From an uncultured Lachnospiraceae bacterium (GTDB taxonomy: Bacteria; Bacillota; Clostridia; Lachnospirales; Lachnospiraceae): a stretch of 32,822 nucleotides of DNA. The translations under genes and the position numbers were made by a program. The notes beneath the pieces were generated by a model. That model did not search any database and had not been told where the DNA came from. It worked only from the letters and a program-made list of their open reading frames with translations. Every line of letters starts with the position of its first letter. Positions within the stretch are counted from its first letter, which is position 1. The DNA lies in NCBI GenBank assembly GCA_934385475.1, contig CAKRPS010000027.1:1-32822 (forward strand). Direction: 5' to 3'. This document shows positions 24,430 to 32,093 of this stretch, piece by piece.

Positions 24430-24526
24430 ATAGATTAAAATATAGAAAGATCTTGTTATTTTACATGATAGATGGACGGTAGTTTTGTGTAATTTGCTAC
24501 AGTCATTGGGGACAAGGAGTGGGGAT

Positions 24527-25615
24527 ATGATTTCAAATCAGATTTTGCAAAATACGATAGATGGACTAAAATCGATTGTGAGGGTAGAATTATGTGTTAC
24601 CGATGTAGATGGTAAGGTGGTTGCGACTACCTTGAATGAGATGAGCGATTGCGGCAGAGCCGCGGCCGAGTTTGCAAAATCCCAGGCAGATTCCCAGGAA
24701 ATACAGGGCTACCAGTATTTTAAGATTTTTGATGAACAGCAGTTGGAGTATGTGCTGATCGTCGGTGGTGTCGGGGAAGATATGTATATGATCGGAAAGA
24801 TGATTGCTTTCCAGATCCAGAATCTTCTGGTGGCATACAAAGAGCGCTTTGATAAGGATAACTTTATAAAGAACCTGCTGTTGGACAATCTTCTGTTAGT
24901 AGATATTTACAGCAGGGCCAAGAAGCTTCATATACAGACAGATGTTAAGAGAGTAGCGCTGATCATTGAGACGGAGAACGTCAAGGACAACAATGTATTG
25001 GAGACGATCCGGGCATTTTTCGGCGCGGGAAGCAAGGACTTTATCACAGCTGTCGATGAGAACAATGTGATCATTGTGAAGGATCTTTCAGAAGGAGACA
25101 GCACGTGGGATATTGAGAAAGCGGCATCGGGAATTGTTGCATATCTGACTAAGGAAGGCATGAAGGATGCCCGCATTGCATATGGCACGGTGGTAGGCGA
25201 ACTGAAAGAGGTGAGTCGGTCATACAAGGAAGCGAAGATGGCGCTGGATGTCGGAAAAATTTTCTTTGATGAACGGAATGTGATAGCCTACAGCGAGCTT
25301 GGAATAGGACGTCTGATCTATCAGCTTCCGATCCCTTTGTGCAAGATGTTTATCCGGGAGATATTTGATGGAAGAGGACCGGATGATTTTGACGAGGAGA
25401 CACTGGCAACGATCAACAAGTTCTTTGAGAACTCACTGAATGTGTCAGAGACATCCAGACAGCTCTTTATCCACAGAAATACACTGGTGTATCGATTGGA
25501 TAAATTGCAGAAGAGCACAGGGCTTGATCTGCGCGTTTTTGAGGATGCCATTACCTTCAAGATTGCCCTGATGGTAGTGAAGTATATGAAATACATGGAA
25601 AGTTTTGAGTTTTAG
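24527..25615 (+). CDS. PucR/CdaR-family transcriptional regulator
   Basis: This is a predicted DNA-binding regulator of 362 residues. The C-terminal helix-turn-helix of the PucR/CdaR type is clear (about 305-355, with NVSETSRQLFIHRNTLVYRLDKL). The central region (about 150-260) resembles the degenerate GGDEF-like domain of CdaR proteins. The N-terminal part (about 1-110) resembles a sensory putative sugar-diacid recognition domain. I choose ATG 24527, which has AAGGAG at 24514-24519. A TTG start at 24485 would lack an SD. It ends 12 bases before the ftsE start and probably heads the operon. No sugar-diacid pathway genes are present, so its ligand and targets are unknown. Control of the division operon or autoregulation is inference. 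Confidence 0.85.
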   Translation: MISNQILQNTIDGLKSIVRVELCVTDVDGKVVATTLNEMSDCGRAAAEFAKSQADSQEIQGYQYFKIFDEQQLEYVLIVGGVGEDMYMIGKMIAFQIQNLLVAYKERFDKDNFIKNLLLDNLLLVDIYSRAKKLHIQTDVKRVALIIETENVKDNNVLETIRAFFGAGSKDFITAVDENNVIIVKDLSEGDSTWDIEKAASGIVAYLTKEGMKDARIAYGTVVGELKEVSRSYKEAKMALDVGKIFFDERNVIAYSELGIGRLIYQLPIPLCKMFIREIFDGRGPDDFDEETLATINKFFENSLNVSETSRQLFIHRNTLVYRLDKLQKSTGLDLRVFEDAITFKIALMVVKYMKYMESFEF

Positions 25616-25627
25616 GCGGTGACAAAA

Positions 25628-26362
25628 GTGGATACAAAGAAGAAAAAGAAAAAAAGTACACAGACATCCAGTGAGATTATTACATTAACAAATGTCTGCA
25701 AGGCATATTCGACCGGAGCACCGGCACTTAAGGATGTAAATCTGCACATTAACAAAGGAGAATTTGTTTTCATAGTAGGAGACAGCGGTTCCGGTAAATC
25801 GACGCTGATCAAGCTGCTGCTCAGAGAACTTACGATCACAAGCGGCTATATCAACGTGATGGGATATGATCTGTCGAAGATCCGCCATCGGAAAATTCCG
25901 AAGTTCAGAAGAAATCTGGGAATCGTATTCCAGGACTTCCGGCTTTTGAAGGACAGAAATGTATATGAAAATGTAGCATTTGCACAGAGGATCATTCAGA
26001 AGTCAAGCAAGGAGATCAAGAAGAATGTACCAAGCACGCTGGCTATTGTAGGGCTGGCTGGAAAATATAAGGCAAAGCCGAGACAGCTTTCCGGCGGTGA
26101 ACAGCAGAGAGTTGCCCTGGCAAGAGCATTGATCAATAAGCCTACGATCCTGCTTGCAGATGAGCCGACGGGAAATCTGGACCCTAAGAATTCATGGGAG
26201 ATCATGAAGCTTCTGGAGCAGATCAATGAAGGCGGAACAACGGTTATCGTTGTAACCCACAACCGCGAAATCGTCAACGCAATGCAAAAGAGAGTGGTAA
26301 CCCTGAAAAAAGGCGTTATTGTGAGCGACGAGGAAAAGGGAGGTTACATCGATGAGGATTAG
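25628..26362 (+). CDS. ftsE: Cell division ATP-binding protein FtsE
   Basis: This is the cytosolic ATPase of the FtsEX complex, which drives periplasmic or extracellular peptidoglycan hydrolases rather than transport. Counting from GTG 25628, the 244-residue protein has Walker A GDSGSGKST (51-59), ABC signature LSGGEQ (154-159) and Walker B ILLADEP (174-180). I prefer 25628 over GTG 25619 because AGGCGGTGA (25614-25622), a strong SD match, lies 5 bases upstream. The N-terminus has a poly-lysine extension of about 15-20 residues ahead of the usual ITLTNVCKAYSTG start. It overlaps ftsX by 11 bases, so translation is coupled. Confidence 0.96.
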   Translation: MDTKKKKKKSTQTSSEIITLTNVCKAYSTGAPALKDVNLHINKGEFVFIVGDSGSGKSTLIKLLLRELTITSGYINVMGYDLSKIRHRKIPKFRRNLGIVFQDFRLLKDRNVYENVAFAQRIIQKSSKEIKKNVPSTLAIVGLAGKYKAKPRQLSGGEQQRVALARALINKPTILLADEPTGNLDPKNSWEIMKLLEQINEGGTTVIVVTHNREIVNAMQKRVVTLKKGVIVSDEEKGGYIDED

Positions 26363-27248
26363 TACTGTTTTTTATACGCTTCGTCAGGGCTTCGGGAACC
26401 TTTTCCGAAACAAATGGTTTACGTTGGCATCCATTGCGACGATCAGTGCGTGTCTGTTTTTGTTTGGATTATTTTATGCGATAGTGACAAATTTTCAGAA
26501 TATTGTTAAAACTGCGGAAGAGGGTGTCTCTGTAACTGTATTTTTTGATGAGGGAATTGAGGATTCCCGGATTCAGGAAATAGGAGAGCTGATTCAGAAA
26601 AGACCGGAGGTTTCGGCGATCAATTTTGTGTCGGCAGAGGAAGCATGGGAAACCTTCAGTGAGCAGTATCTTGGGGAGTACAAGGATGGCTTTACGGAGA
26701 ATCCGCTGGAGGATTCTGCAAACTACCAGATTTATCTGAATGATGTGTCTATGCAGTCGGCACTGGTAACTTATCTGGAGTCACTGGATGGAGTAAGACA
26801 GGTCAACCGTTCGGAGGTTACTGCGACAACCCTGACGGGAGTCAATGCACTGGTAGCGTATGTTTCTGTGGGTATTATCGCGATTTTGTTTGCGGTTTCC
26901 ATATTCCTGATCAGCAATACGGTTACGATCGGTATTTCCGTAAGGAAAGAAGAAATCAACATCATGAAATATATCGGAGCGACGGACTTCTTTGTCAGAT
27001 CCCCCTTTGTCGTGGAGGGTATGCTGATCGGCTTGATTGGTTCGGCAATTCCGCTGGGTATTATTTACGGATTGTACAATATGGTAATCAGCTATGTGAT
27101 GGAGCGTTTTTCCATGCTGTCCCAACTGCTCAGCTTCCTGACAGTGGAGGAAATATTCCACACGCTGATGCCTGTATCTCTTGGAATTGGTGTGGGAATC
27201 GGTTTTCTGGGAAGTATTATCACGGTCAGAAAGCACCTGAGAGTGTAA
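26352..27248 (+). CDS. ftsX: Cell division protein FtsX
   Basis: This is the membrane subunit of FtsEX. The 298-residue protein has four membrane helices near 22-45, 175-198, 221-247 and 273-293. A large extracellular loop (about 46-170) between helix 1 and 2 recruits the murein hydrolase in characterised systems. Its N-terminal sequence STVFYTLRQGFGNLFRNKW and EEINIMKYIGATDFFVRSPF are typical of Gram-positive FtsX. A GGGAGG SD lies within ftsE and the ATG overlaps the ftsE stop region. It is followed by an M23 hydrolase that is the natural partner. Confidence 0.96.
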   Translation: MRISTVFYTLRQGFGNLFRNKWFTLASIATISACLFLFGLFYAIVTNFQNIVKTAEEGVSVTVFFDEGIEDSRIQEIGELIQKRPEVSAINFVSAEEAWETFSEQYLGEYKDGFTENPLEDSANYQIYLNDVSMQSALVTYLESLDGVRQVNRSEVTATTLTGVNALVAYVSVGIIAILFAVSIFLISNTVTIGISVRKEEINIMKYIGATDFFVRSPFVVEGMLIGLIGSAIPLGIIYGLYNMVISYVMERFSMLSQLLSFLTVEEIFHTLMPVSLGIGVGIGFLGSIITVRKHLRV

Positions 27249-27300
27249 GAAATCATGCGGCAACGCAAAATGTGAATTGAGAGAGAACGTGATTCTGAGA

Positions 27301-28524
27301 ATGAAGAAGAAAAAAAGGATAGTCTTTCTATGCATCTGTGCCTGTATTGTAATCTTTTGCCAGGATGCGTTCAAGGCAGAGCCTGTGCTTGCGGCAGAGA
27401 CGAATGCCAGCATTCAGGAAAAGGAACAGGAAATAGAACAGGCGAGGAAAGAGGTTTCCAATTTGAAATCCAGTCTGACGGATGTGGAGGCACTAAAAAA
27501 GGAACTGGAGAAATCCAAAAGCGACCTTACCTCCTACGTTACCCAGCTGGACAGTGAATTGAGCAGCATACAGGATAAGATAGATAAATATAATACATTA
27601 ATTATAGAAAAAGAAGGGGAAATCGAACAGACTACCGAGGAACTTAATGCGGCAATTGAACAGCAGGAAAATCAGTATCAGGCCATGAAGAAACGTATTA
27701 AGTTTATGTATGAAAGAGGAGATACCCTTTATATGGAGCTTCTGGTATCATCCAGCGGTTTTTCAGATATGACGAACAAAGCGGACTATATAGAAGCTTT
27801 GGCAGCATATGACAGAAAAAAACTGGACGAATATGTGGAGACAAAGGAAATGATAGCACTCTGCAAGGAGGAACTGGAGGCAGAGAAAGAAGTTCTGGAT
27901 GAAGCAAGAGCAGCTGTCAAGGCAGAAGAAGCCAATGTGTCGGAATTGATCGCAACCAAGAAGGCACAGATCGACTCTGTAACGGCTGATATTGGAGACA
28001 AAGAGGCGCAGATCAAAGAATATGAAAATATGATCTCAGAGCAGAATGCAGAGATTGCTGCTCTGGAAAAAGCTGTTGCCGAGGAGAAGGCAAGACTTGC
28101 GGCACAAAATGCGGCAGCAAGAGTATATAACGGCGGGATGTTTGCATGGCCTTGTCCGAGTTACAAAAGAATATCGGATGAATATGGTAATAGAATCCAC
28201 CCGACGCTCGGAATCGAAAAGTTCCACAATGGCCTTGATCTGGCAGCACCGGGAGGTTCACCGATCCTTGCGGCATATGATGGAGATGTGGTGGCTGCAG
28301 CCTATAGTGGGAGTATGGGGAATTATGTCATGATAGATCACGGCAGCGGGCTGTATACGATTTATATGCACGCTTCTGCCCTGTATGTGTCCAAGGGCCA
28401 GAGCGTCACGAAGGGACAGACAATTGCTGCGGTCGGCAGCACGGGACGATCTACAGGAAATCACCTGCATTTTGGTGTCCGACTGAACGGAAGCTATGTG
28501 AGTCCGTGGAATTATTTGAAGTAA
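27301..28524 (+). CDS. Secreted coiled-coil murein hydrolase (M23 peptidase), FtsEX partner
   Basis: This is a probable FtsEX-activated peptidoglycan hydrolase. From ATG 27301 the 407-residue protein has a signal peptide (MKKKKR, hydrophobic core, cleavage near VLAAETN). A long coiled coil (about 35-270) like that of PcsB and EnvC follows, then a C-terminal M23/LytM domain. Metal and catalytic residues are all present: HNGLD (His309, Asp313), YMH (His357) and HLH (His388, His390). The enzyme should therefore be active, unlike EnvC, whose LytM domain is degenerate. Pneumococcal PcsB uses a CHAP domain and B. subtilis CwlO an NlpC/P60 domain in the same role. In-frame TTG 27277 and GTG 27289 starts exist but give a less typical signal. 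Confidence 0.92.
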   Translation: MKKKKRIVFLCICACIVIFCQDAFKAEPVLAAETNASIQEKEQEIEQARKEVSNLKSSLTDVEALKKELEKSKSDLTSYVTQLDSELSSIQDKIDKYNTLIIEKEGEIEQTTEELNAAIEQQENQYQAMKKRIKFMYERGDTLYMELLVSSSGFSDMTNKADYIEALAAYDRKKLDEYVETKEMIALCKEELEAEKEVLDEARAAVKAEEANVSELIATKKAQIDSVTADIGDKEAQIKEYENMISEQNAEIAALEKAVAEEKARLAAQNAAARVYNGGMFAWPCPSYKRISDEYGNRIHPTLGIEKFHNGLDLAAPGGSPILAAYDGDVVAAAYSGSMGNYVMIDHGSGLYTIYMHASALYVSKGQSVTKGQTIAAVGSTGRSTGNHLHFGVRLNGSYVSPWNYLK

Positions 28525-28557
28525 GAAGATATTTCGATAAAATTGGAGATGACGTAT

Positions 28558-29814
28558 TTGGAACAGCAAAATAAAAGAGTAGGAACTCTGCTGCTGGGAA
28601 TGATTATCGGAATTGTATTCACTGCACTGGTTGGAAGCATATCCTTTGCGGGAGTGAGGCTGTACAATTCTGTGCGGCGTACCGGAACGCAGGAAGCGAG
28701 CGTGACGAATGAGGAGCCGCAGAGTGTTGTCAACGAGGACTCGATGGAGAAGCTGGAAGCTATCGAGGAGGTTATTGACGAATACTACTATAAAGAGGAA
28801 GACATTGATACCTCGGCCATGATAGATGGAATGTATGCCGGGGTGGTAGATGCTCTCAATGACCCTTATTCGGTGTATTATACTGCCGAAGAGTGGAACC
28901 AGCTGATGCAGGAGACGGAAGGAATCTATTATGGAATCGGTGCATACCTGAGCATTGATCCGACGACTACCCTTGCAAGGATCAGCGGAGTTATACCGGG
29001 AACTCCGGCGGAAGAGGCCGGGCTTCGGGAGAACGATATCATTTATATGGTAGACGGGGAATCTGTACAGGGAATGGAACTGACAGAGATTGTTTCCCGC
29101 GTCAAAGGAGAAGAAAATACAGTAGTACACCTGACGATTGTGCGGGAGGGCGAGACAGACTATCTGGAGATGGATGTCGCAAGAAGTAAGATTGAATCCC
29201 CGACAGTAACCTATGAGATGTACGATAACGGAGTGGGATATATCCGTATTACAGAATTTGATGATGTCACCGTGAATCAGTTTACGACGGCAATGGACAG
29301 CATAAAGGAAGCGGATGCAAAAGGATTGATTCTGGATCTGCGAAGCAATCCGGGCGGCAGTCTTTCGGCAGTGGTAGACATTGCAAGACAAATGCTTCCC
29401 AAGGGACTGATTGTCTACACCGAAGATAAAAATGGAAAGCGGGAGGAGTATACCTGTGACGGAAAGCAGGAATTGCAGATACCACTGGTCGTTCTGGTCA
29501 ATGGCAACTCTGCAAGTGCATCCGAGATTATGGCAGGAGCGATTAAAGATTATGGAATCGGCATGTTGATCGGAACCACTACGTTTGGAAAGGGAATTGT
29601 GCAAAGGATTCTTCCGTTGACGGACGGAACAGCGTTGAAATTGACAATCAGCGCATATTATACACCGAATGGGAATAACATTCATGGAATAGGAATTGAA
29701 CCGGATATTGCGTGCGAGCTTGACAACGAAGCATATTATAACGATGGAATTGACAACCAATTGGAGAAGGCGAAAGAAGAGATGGACAAAATGTTGTCCG
29801 AAAATGGGAAATAA
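28558..29814 (+). CDS. S41 family carboxy-terminal processing peptidase (CtpA-like)
   Basis: This is a membrane-anchored, outward-facing serine protease of the CtpA/CtpB group. From TTG 28558, the 418-residue protein has an N-terminal anchor (about 8-26), a PDZ domain (about 125-207) and an S41 catalytic core. The core holds Ser320 in NGNSASASEI and a Lys345/Gln349 pair in FGKGIVQ. I choose TTG 28558 because TGGAGATGA (28544-28552) is an SD 5 bases upstream. ATG 28549 sits inside that SD. In B. subtilis ctpB lies next to ftsEX. Its linkage to the hydrolase suggests it may trim wall or division proteins, which is inferred. Confidence 0.94.
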   Translation: MEQQNKRVGTLLLGMIIGIVFTALVGSISFAGVRLYNSVRRTGTQEASVTNEEPQSVVNEDSMEKLEAIEEVIDEYYYKEEDIDTSAMIDGMYAGVVDALNDPYSVYYTAEEWNQLMQETEGIYYGIGAYLSIDPTTTLARISGVIPGTPAEEAGLRENDIIYMVDGESVQGMELTEIVSRVKGEENTVVHLTIVREGETDYLEMDVARSKIESPTVTYEMYDNGVGYIRITEFDDVTVNQFTTAMDSIKEADAKGLILDLRSNPGGSLSAVVDIARQMLPKGLIVYTEDKNGKREEYTCDGKQELQIPLVVLVNGNSASASEIMAGAIKDYGIGMLIGTTTFGKGIVQRILPLTDGTALKLTISAYYTPNGNNIHGIGIEPDIACELDNEAYYNDGIDNQLEKAKEEMDKMLSENGK

Positions 29815-29846
29815 AAGTACCTGTGCCTTCATCAGGGGGTGAATGG

Positions 29847-30974
29847 ATGATAACAGATACGCAGCAGTATAAAAAAGAATTGAAGCAACAGGAAATACAG
29901 GCTAATAAACGCATTCTCTCCGGATTTCGATATTTTCTGGCAATGTATGCTTTAGTCTGGTTCCTGTCCATTGTAGGTTTTTTTGAGATGAACAGAGGCA
30001 TTATGACCGTGACTCTGTTGATTTTGTTGCCAATGCTTTCCATACCGGAGCTGCTTACCAACAAATGTGACCTGTCAAAGCCCTGGATAAAATATATTTT
30101 CCTGACGATTATCTGTCTGGCGACGGGTGCGATAGCGGGGATTCTGACAATTCATGCGGTATTTGTATATGTATTGCCGCTGTTATTTGCAATTCAATGC
30201 CGTAGCAATAAGGTATTATGGATTACCTATGGAATCAATATTATCACAATGGCGCTCAGCTCCCTGATGGGATTTTATTATGGAATTTGTGATCTGAACA
30301 TACTGGCGGGCTCCAACCGGACCCTGAAAGCATATATGGAATTTGCACCTGATGGAATTTTACAGCTTCCGGTGCAGGGAAATTATGCATTTATCATCCT
30401 GTTTTTTGAAGTTCTTCCCAGAGCAATGATCCTGCTGATCTTTGCGGTGATGCTGCACTATACGGTTCACCGGAGTTCAGAAGATGCGGTGAGAATTGCA
30501 GAACTGACATGGCGTAAGGAAACGGATCTGAATACAGGAGTATACAACAAGAATAAATACGAAGAGATGGCAGACGAGTATTATCCTACGGTAGAGCGCA
30601 TTGCGGCCGTTTTCTGGGATATGAATAATCTGAAAAAGACGAATGACAGATATGGTCATGCAGTGGGAGATGCCCTGATCGCAACCTTCAGTCATTGTTT
30701 GCAGGAAGAAGGAGACGAGCGATACCGGATATACAGACTGGGCGGCGATGAGTTTGTCATGGTGATCGATAACCCGGTTCTGCATGAGCCTGCAAAGGCG
30801 ATTGCAAGCGTGAGGGACAGACTGAAGGCGTGTCCTAAGGAAAACGGTGTGGAGGTTTCCAGTGCCGTAGGCTGGAGTACAGGAGAAGGAAAACAGGTCC
30901 GCAGGGTAGTGGAAGTTGCGGATGCCAATATGTATGCAGATAAGGTGCAGGGAAGGGAAGGAAGAAACCGATGA
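29847..30974 (+). CDS. Membrane-anchored GGDEF protein (probable diguanylate cyclase)
   Basis: The 375-residue protein has an N-terminal membrane domain of about five to six helices (residues 21-205) and a C-terminal GGDEF domain (about 220-370). The signature is intact, GGDEF at 299-303, and KTNDRYGHAVGDALI precedes it, so cyclic di-GMP synthesis is expected. The inhibitory RxxD site is absent, as Tyr and Asp stand in the wrong positions upstream of GGDEF, so product inhibition may be lacking. No EAL domain is present. The start is ATG 29847 with GGGGGTGA upstream; GTG 29823 is an alternative. Its stop overlaps the next gene (ATGA), and it follows ctpA by 32 bases, so it probably belongs to the ftsEX operon. 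Confidence 0.88.
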   Translation: MITDTQQYKKELKQQEIQANKRILSGFRYFLAMYALVWFLSIVGFFEMNRGIMTVTLLILLPMLSIPELLTNKCDLSKPWIKYIFLTIICLATGAIAGILTIHAVFVYVLPLLFAIQCRSNKVLWITYGINIITMALSSLMGFYYGICDLNILAGSNRTLKAYMEFAPDGILQLPVQGNYAFIILFFEVLPRAMILLIFAVMLHYTVHRSSEDAVRIAELTWRKETDLNTGVYNKNKYEEMADEYYPTVERIAAVFWDMNNLKKTNDRYGHAVGDALIATFSHCLQEEGDERYRIYRLGGDEFVMVIDNPVLHEPAKAIASVRDRLKACPKENGVEVSSAVGWSTGEGKQVRRVVEVADANMYADKVQGREGRNR

Positions 30975-31909
30975 CCGGAAAGTGGAAATATTTATCGGCT
31001 GTGCCGGTTTTGTTCTGCCTTGCTGCATCTTTTGGATTTTACCGCTTTGCATTTTATTATCCCAAGAAGGACCGGGAAGATCCGCAGAGACTGGATGAGA
31101 AGGAAAACTACAAAGCGTATGAGGATGAGATGAAAAAAACCATCTATGAGATGGATCATCTTCCTTATGAAGAGGTTACGATCAAGAGTAGGGACGACTA
31201 TCCCTTGTATGGCAGATTATATGATAATTATCCGGGCAGACCGCTTGAAATTTTCTTTCATGGATACCACGGGACAAGATACTGGGATGGATTCGGCTGC
31301 TTTCGCTATTGTCAGGAACATCGGCATAATATTCTTATGATTGATGAACGGGCACATGGTAACAGTGGGAGCAATACGATCACGTTTGGGATCAAAGAGC
31401 GTTATGACTGCCTGGCATGGGCAGATTATGCAGTCGGAAAGCTGGGAAAAGATACAAAGATTGTATTGTCTGGTGTTTCTATGGGCGCCGCAACCGTGCT
31501 GATGGCGTCGGAACTGGCACTTCCGTCATCGGTCAAGGCCATAATTGCAGACTGTGGGTATACATCGCCGGAGGCGATCATGAAAGAGACAGCCAGAAAA
31601 GAGCATATTCCGGTAGAAGCAGGTTTCTTTTTTGCAAAAATCGGTGCAAGACTGTTTGGTCATTTCAATGTGAAAGAGTCGTCGGCGGTCAAGGCGGTGG
31701 CAAAGACACAGATTCCTATTCTGTTCATACAGGGAACAGAGGATCAGGTGGTTCCACCGACAATGTGTGATGAGCTGTTTGAAGCGTGTGGCTCTGTGAA
31801 AAAACGTATTACAGTAAAAAATTCCGGGCATGCGGTGAACGCGATGACAGATCCGGAAACATATATGCGCGAGGTTGAACTTTTTTTGAAGGAATGCGGA
31901 ATAGAATAA
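30971..31909 (+). CDS. Membrane-anchored alpha/beta hydrolase
   Basis: This is a 312-residue serine hydrolase. It has an N-terminal membrane anchor (about 7-29) and then the alpha/beta fold. The oxyanion region is FFHGYHG (96-101), the nucleophile elbow GVSMGA contains Ser170, and the acid and base are Asp258 (GTEDQ) and His287 (SGHAVN). The full catalytic triad is present. It resembles YqkD-type hydrolases of Firmicutes, whose substrate is unknown. The start overlaps the GGDEF stop by 4 bases (ATGA), so the pair is translationally coupled, although a functional link is not shown. A terminator follows. Confidence 0.88.
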   Translation: MTGKWKYLSAVPVLFCLAASFGFYRFAFYYPKKDREDPQRLDEKENYKAYEDEMKKTIYEMDHLPYEEVTIKSRDDYPLYGRLYDNYPGRPLEIFFHGYHGTRYWDGFGCFRYCQEHRHNILMIDERAHGNSGSNTITFGIKERYDCLAWADYAVGKLGKDTKIVLSGVSMGAATVLMASELALPSSVKAIIADCGYTSPEAIMKETARKEHIPVEAGFFFAKIGARLFGHFNVKESSAVKAVAKTQIPILFIQGTEDQVVPPTMCDELFEACGSVKKRITVKNSGHAVNAMTDPETYMREVELFLKECGIE

Positions 31910-31925
31910 CGGCAATGACGACAAG

Positions 31926-31959
31926 ACGCTATGGGCTGCTACACATCCATGGCGTTTTT
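31926..31959 (+). terminator. Terminator after the alpha/beta hydrolase
   Basis: ACGCTATGG (31926-31934) pairs with CCATGGCGT (31947-31955), including one G-U pair, around a 12-base loop, and is followed by a T5 tract (31955-31959). It ends the operon that starts with the PucR/CdaR-type gene. Confidence 0.78.
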
Positions 31960-32001
31960 ACTGTTGCACAGTTGACAGATTAAAATAGAACAAGACATTA
32001 C

Positions 32002-32015
32002 AGAACAAACGTTCT
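32002..32015. promoter_or_regulatory. LexA (SOS) box upstream of uvrB
   Basis: AGAACAAACGTTCT contains the GAAC-N4-GTTC dyad of Firmicutes LexA boxes (consensus CGAACRNRYGTTCG). It lies just upstream of the uvrB -35 region, as expected for SOS control. Confidence 0.8.
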
Positions 32016-32023
32016 GAAATTTC

Positions 32024-32052
32024 TGTACAAATAAAAATGAGTGTGGTATATT
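32024..32052 (+). promoter_or_regulatory. Promoter of uvrB
   Basis: TATATT (32047-32052) is a good -10 element. TGTACA (32024-32029), 17 bases upstream, is a weak -35. It lies 42 bases before the start codon, next to the LexA box. Confidence 0.6.
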
Positions 32053-32093
32053 AGTAAAAGATTTCACACAGAACTAATTAAGGGGTGAATTTT

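Noticed and set aside
28258..29832. 524-codon open frame on the minus strand
   Set aside because: It lies antisense to ctpA, whose protease motifs are unmistakable, and its own translation has no recognisable domain. It is a codon-composition shadow.
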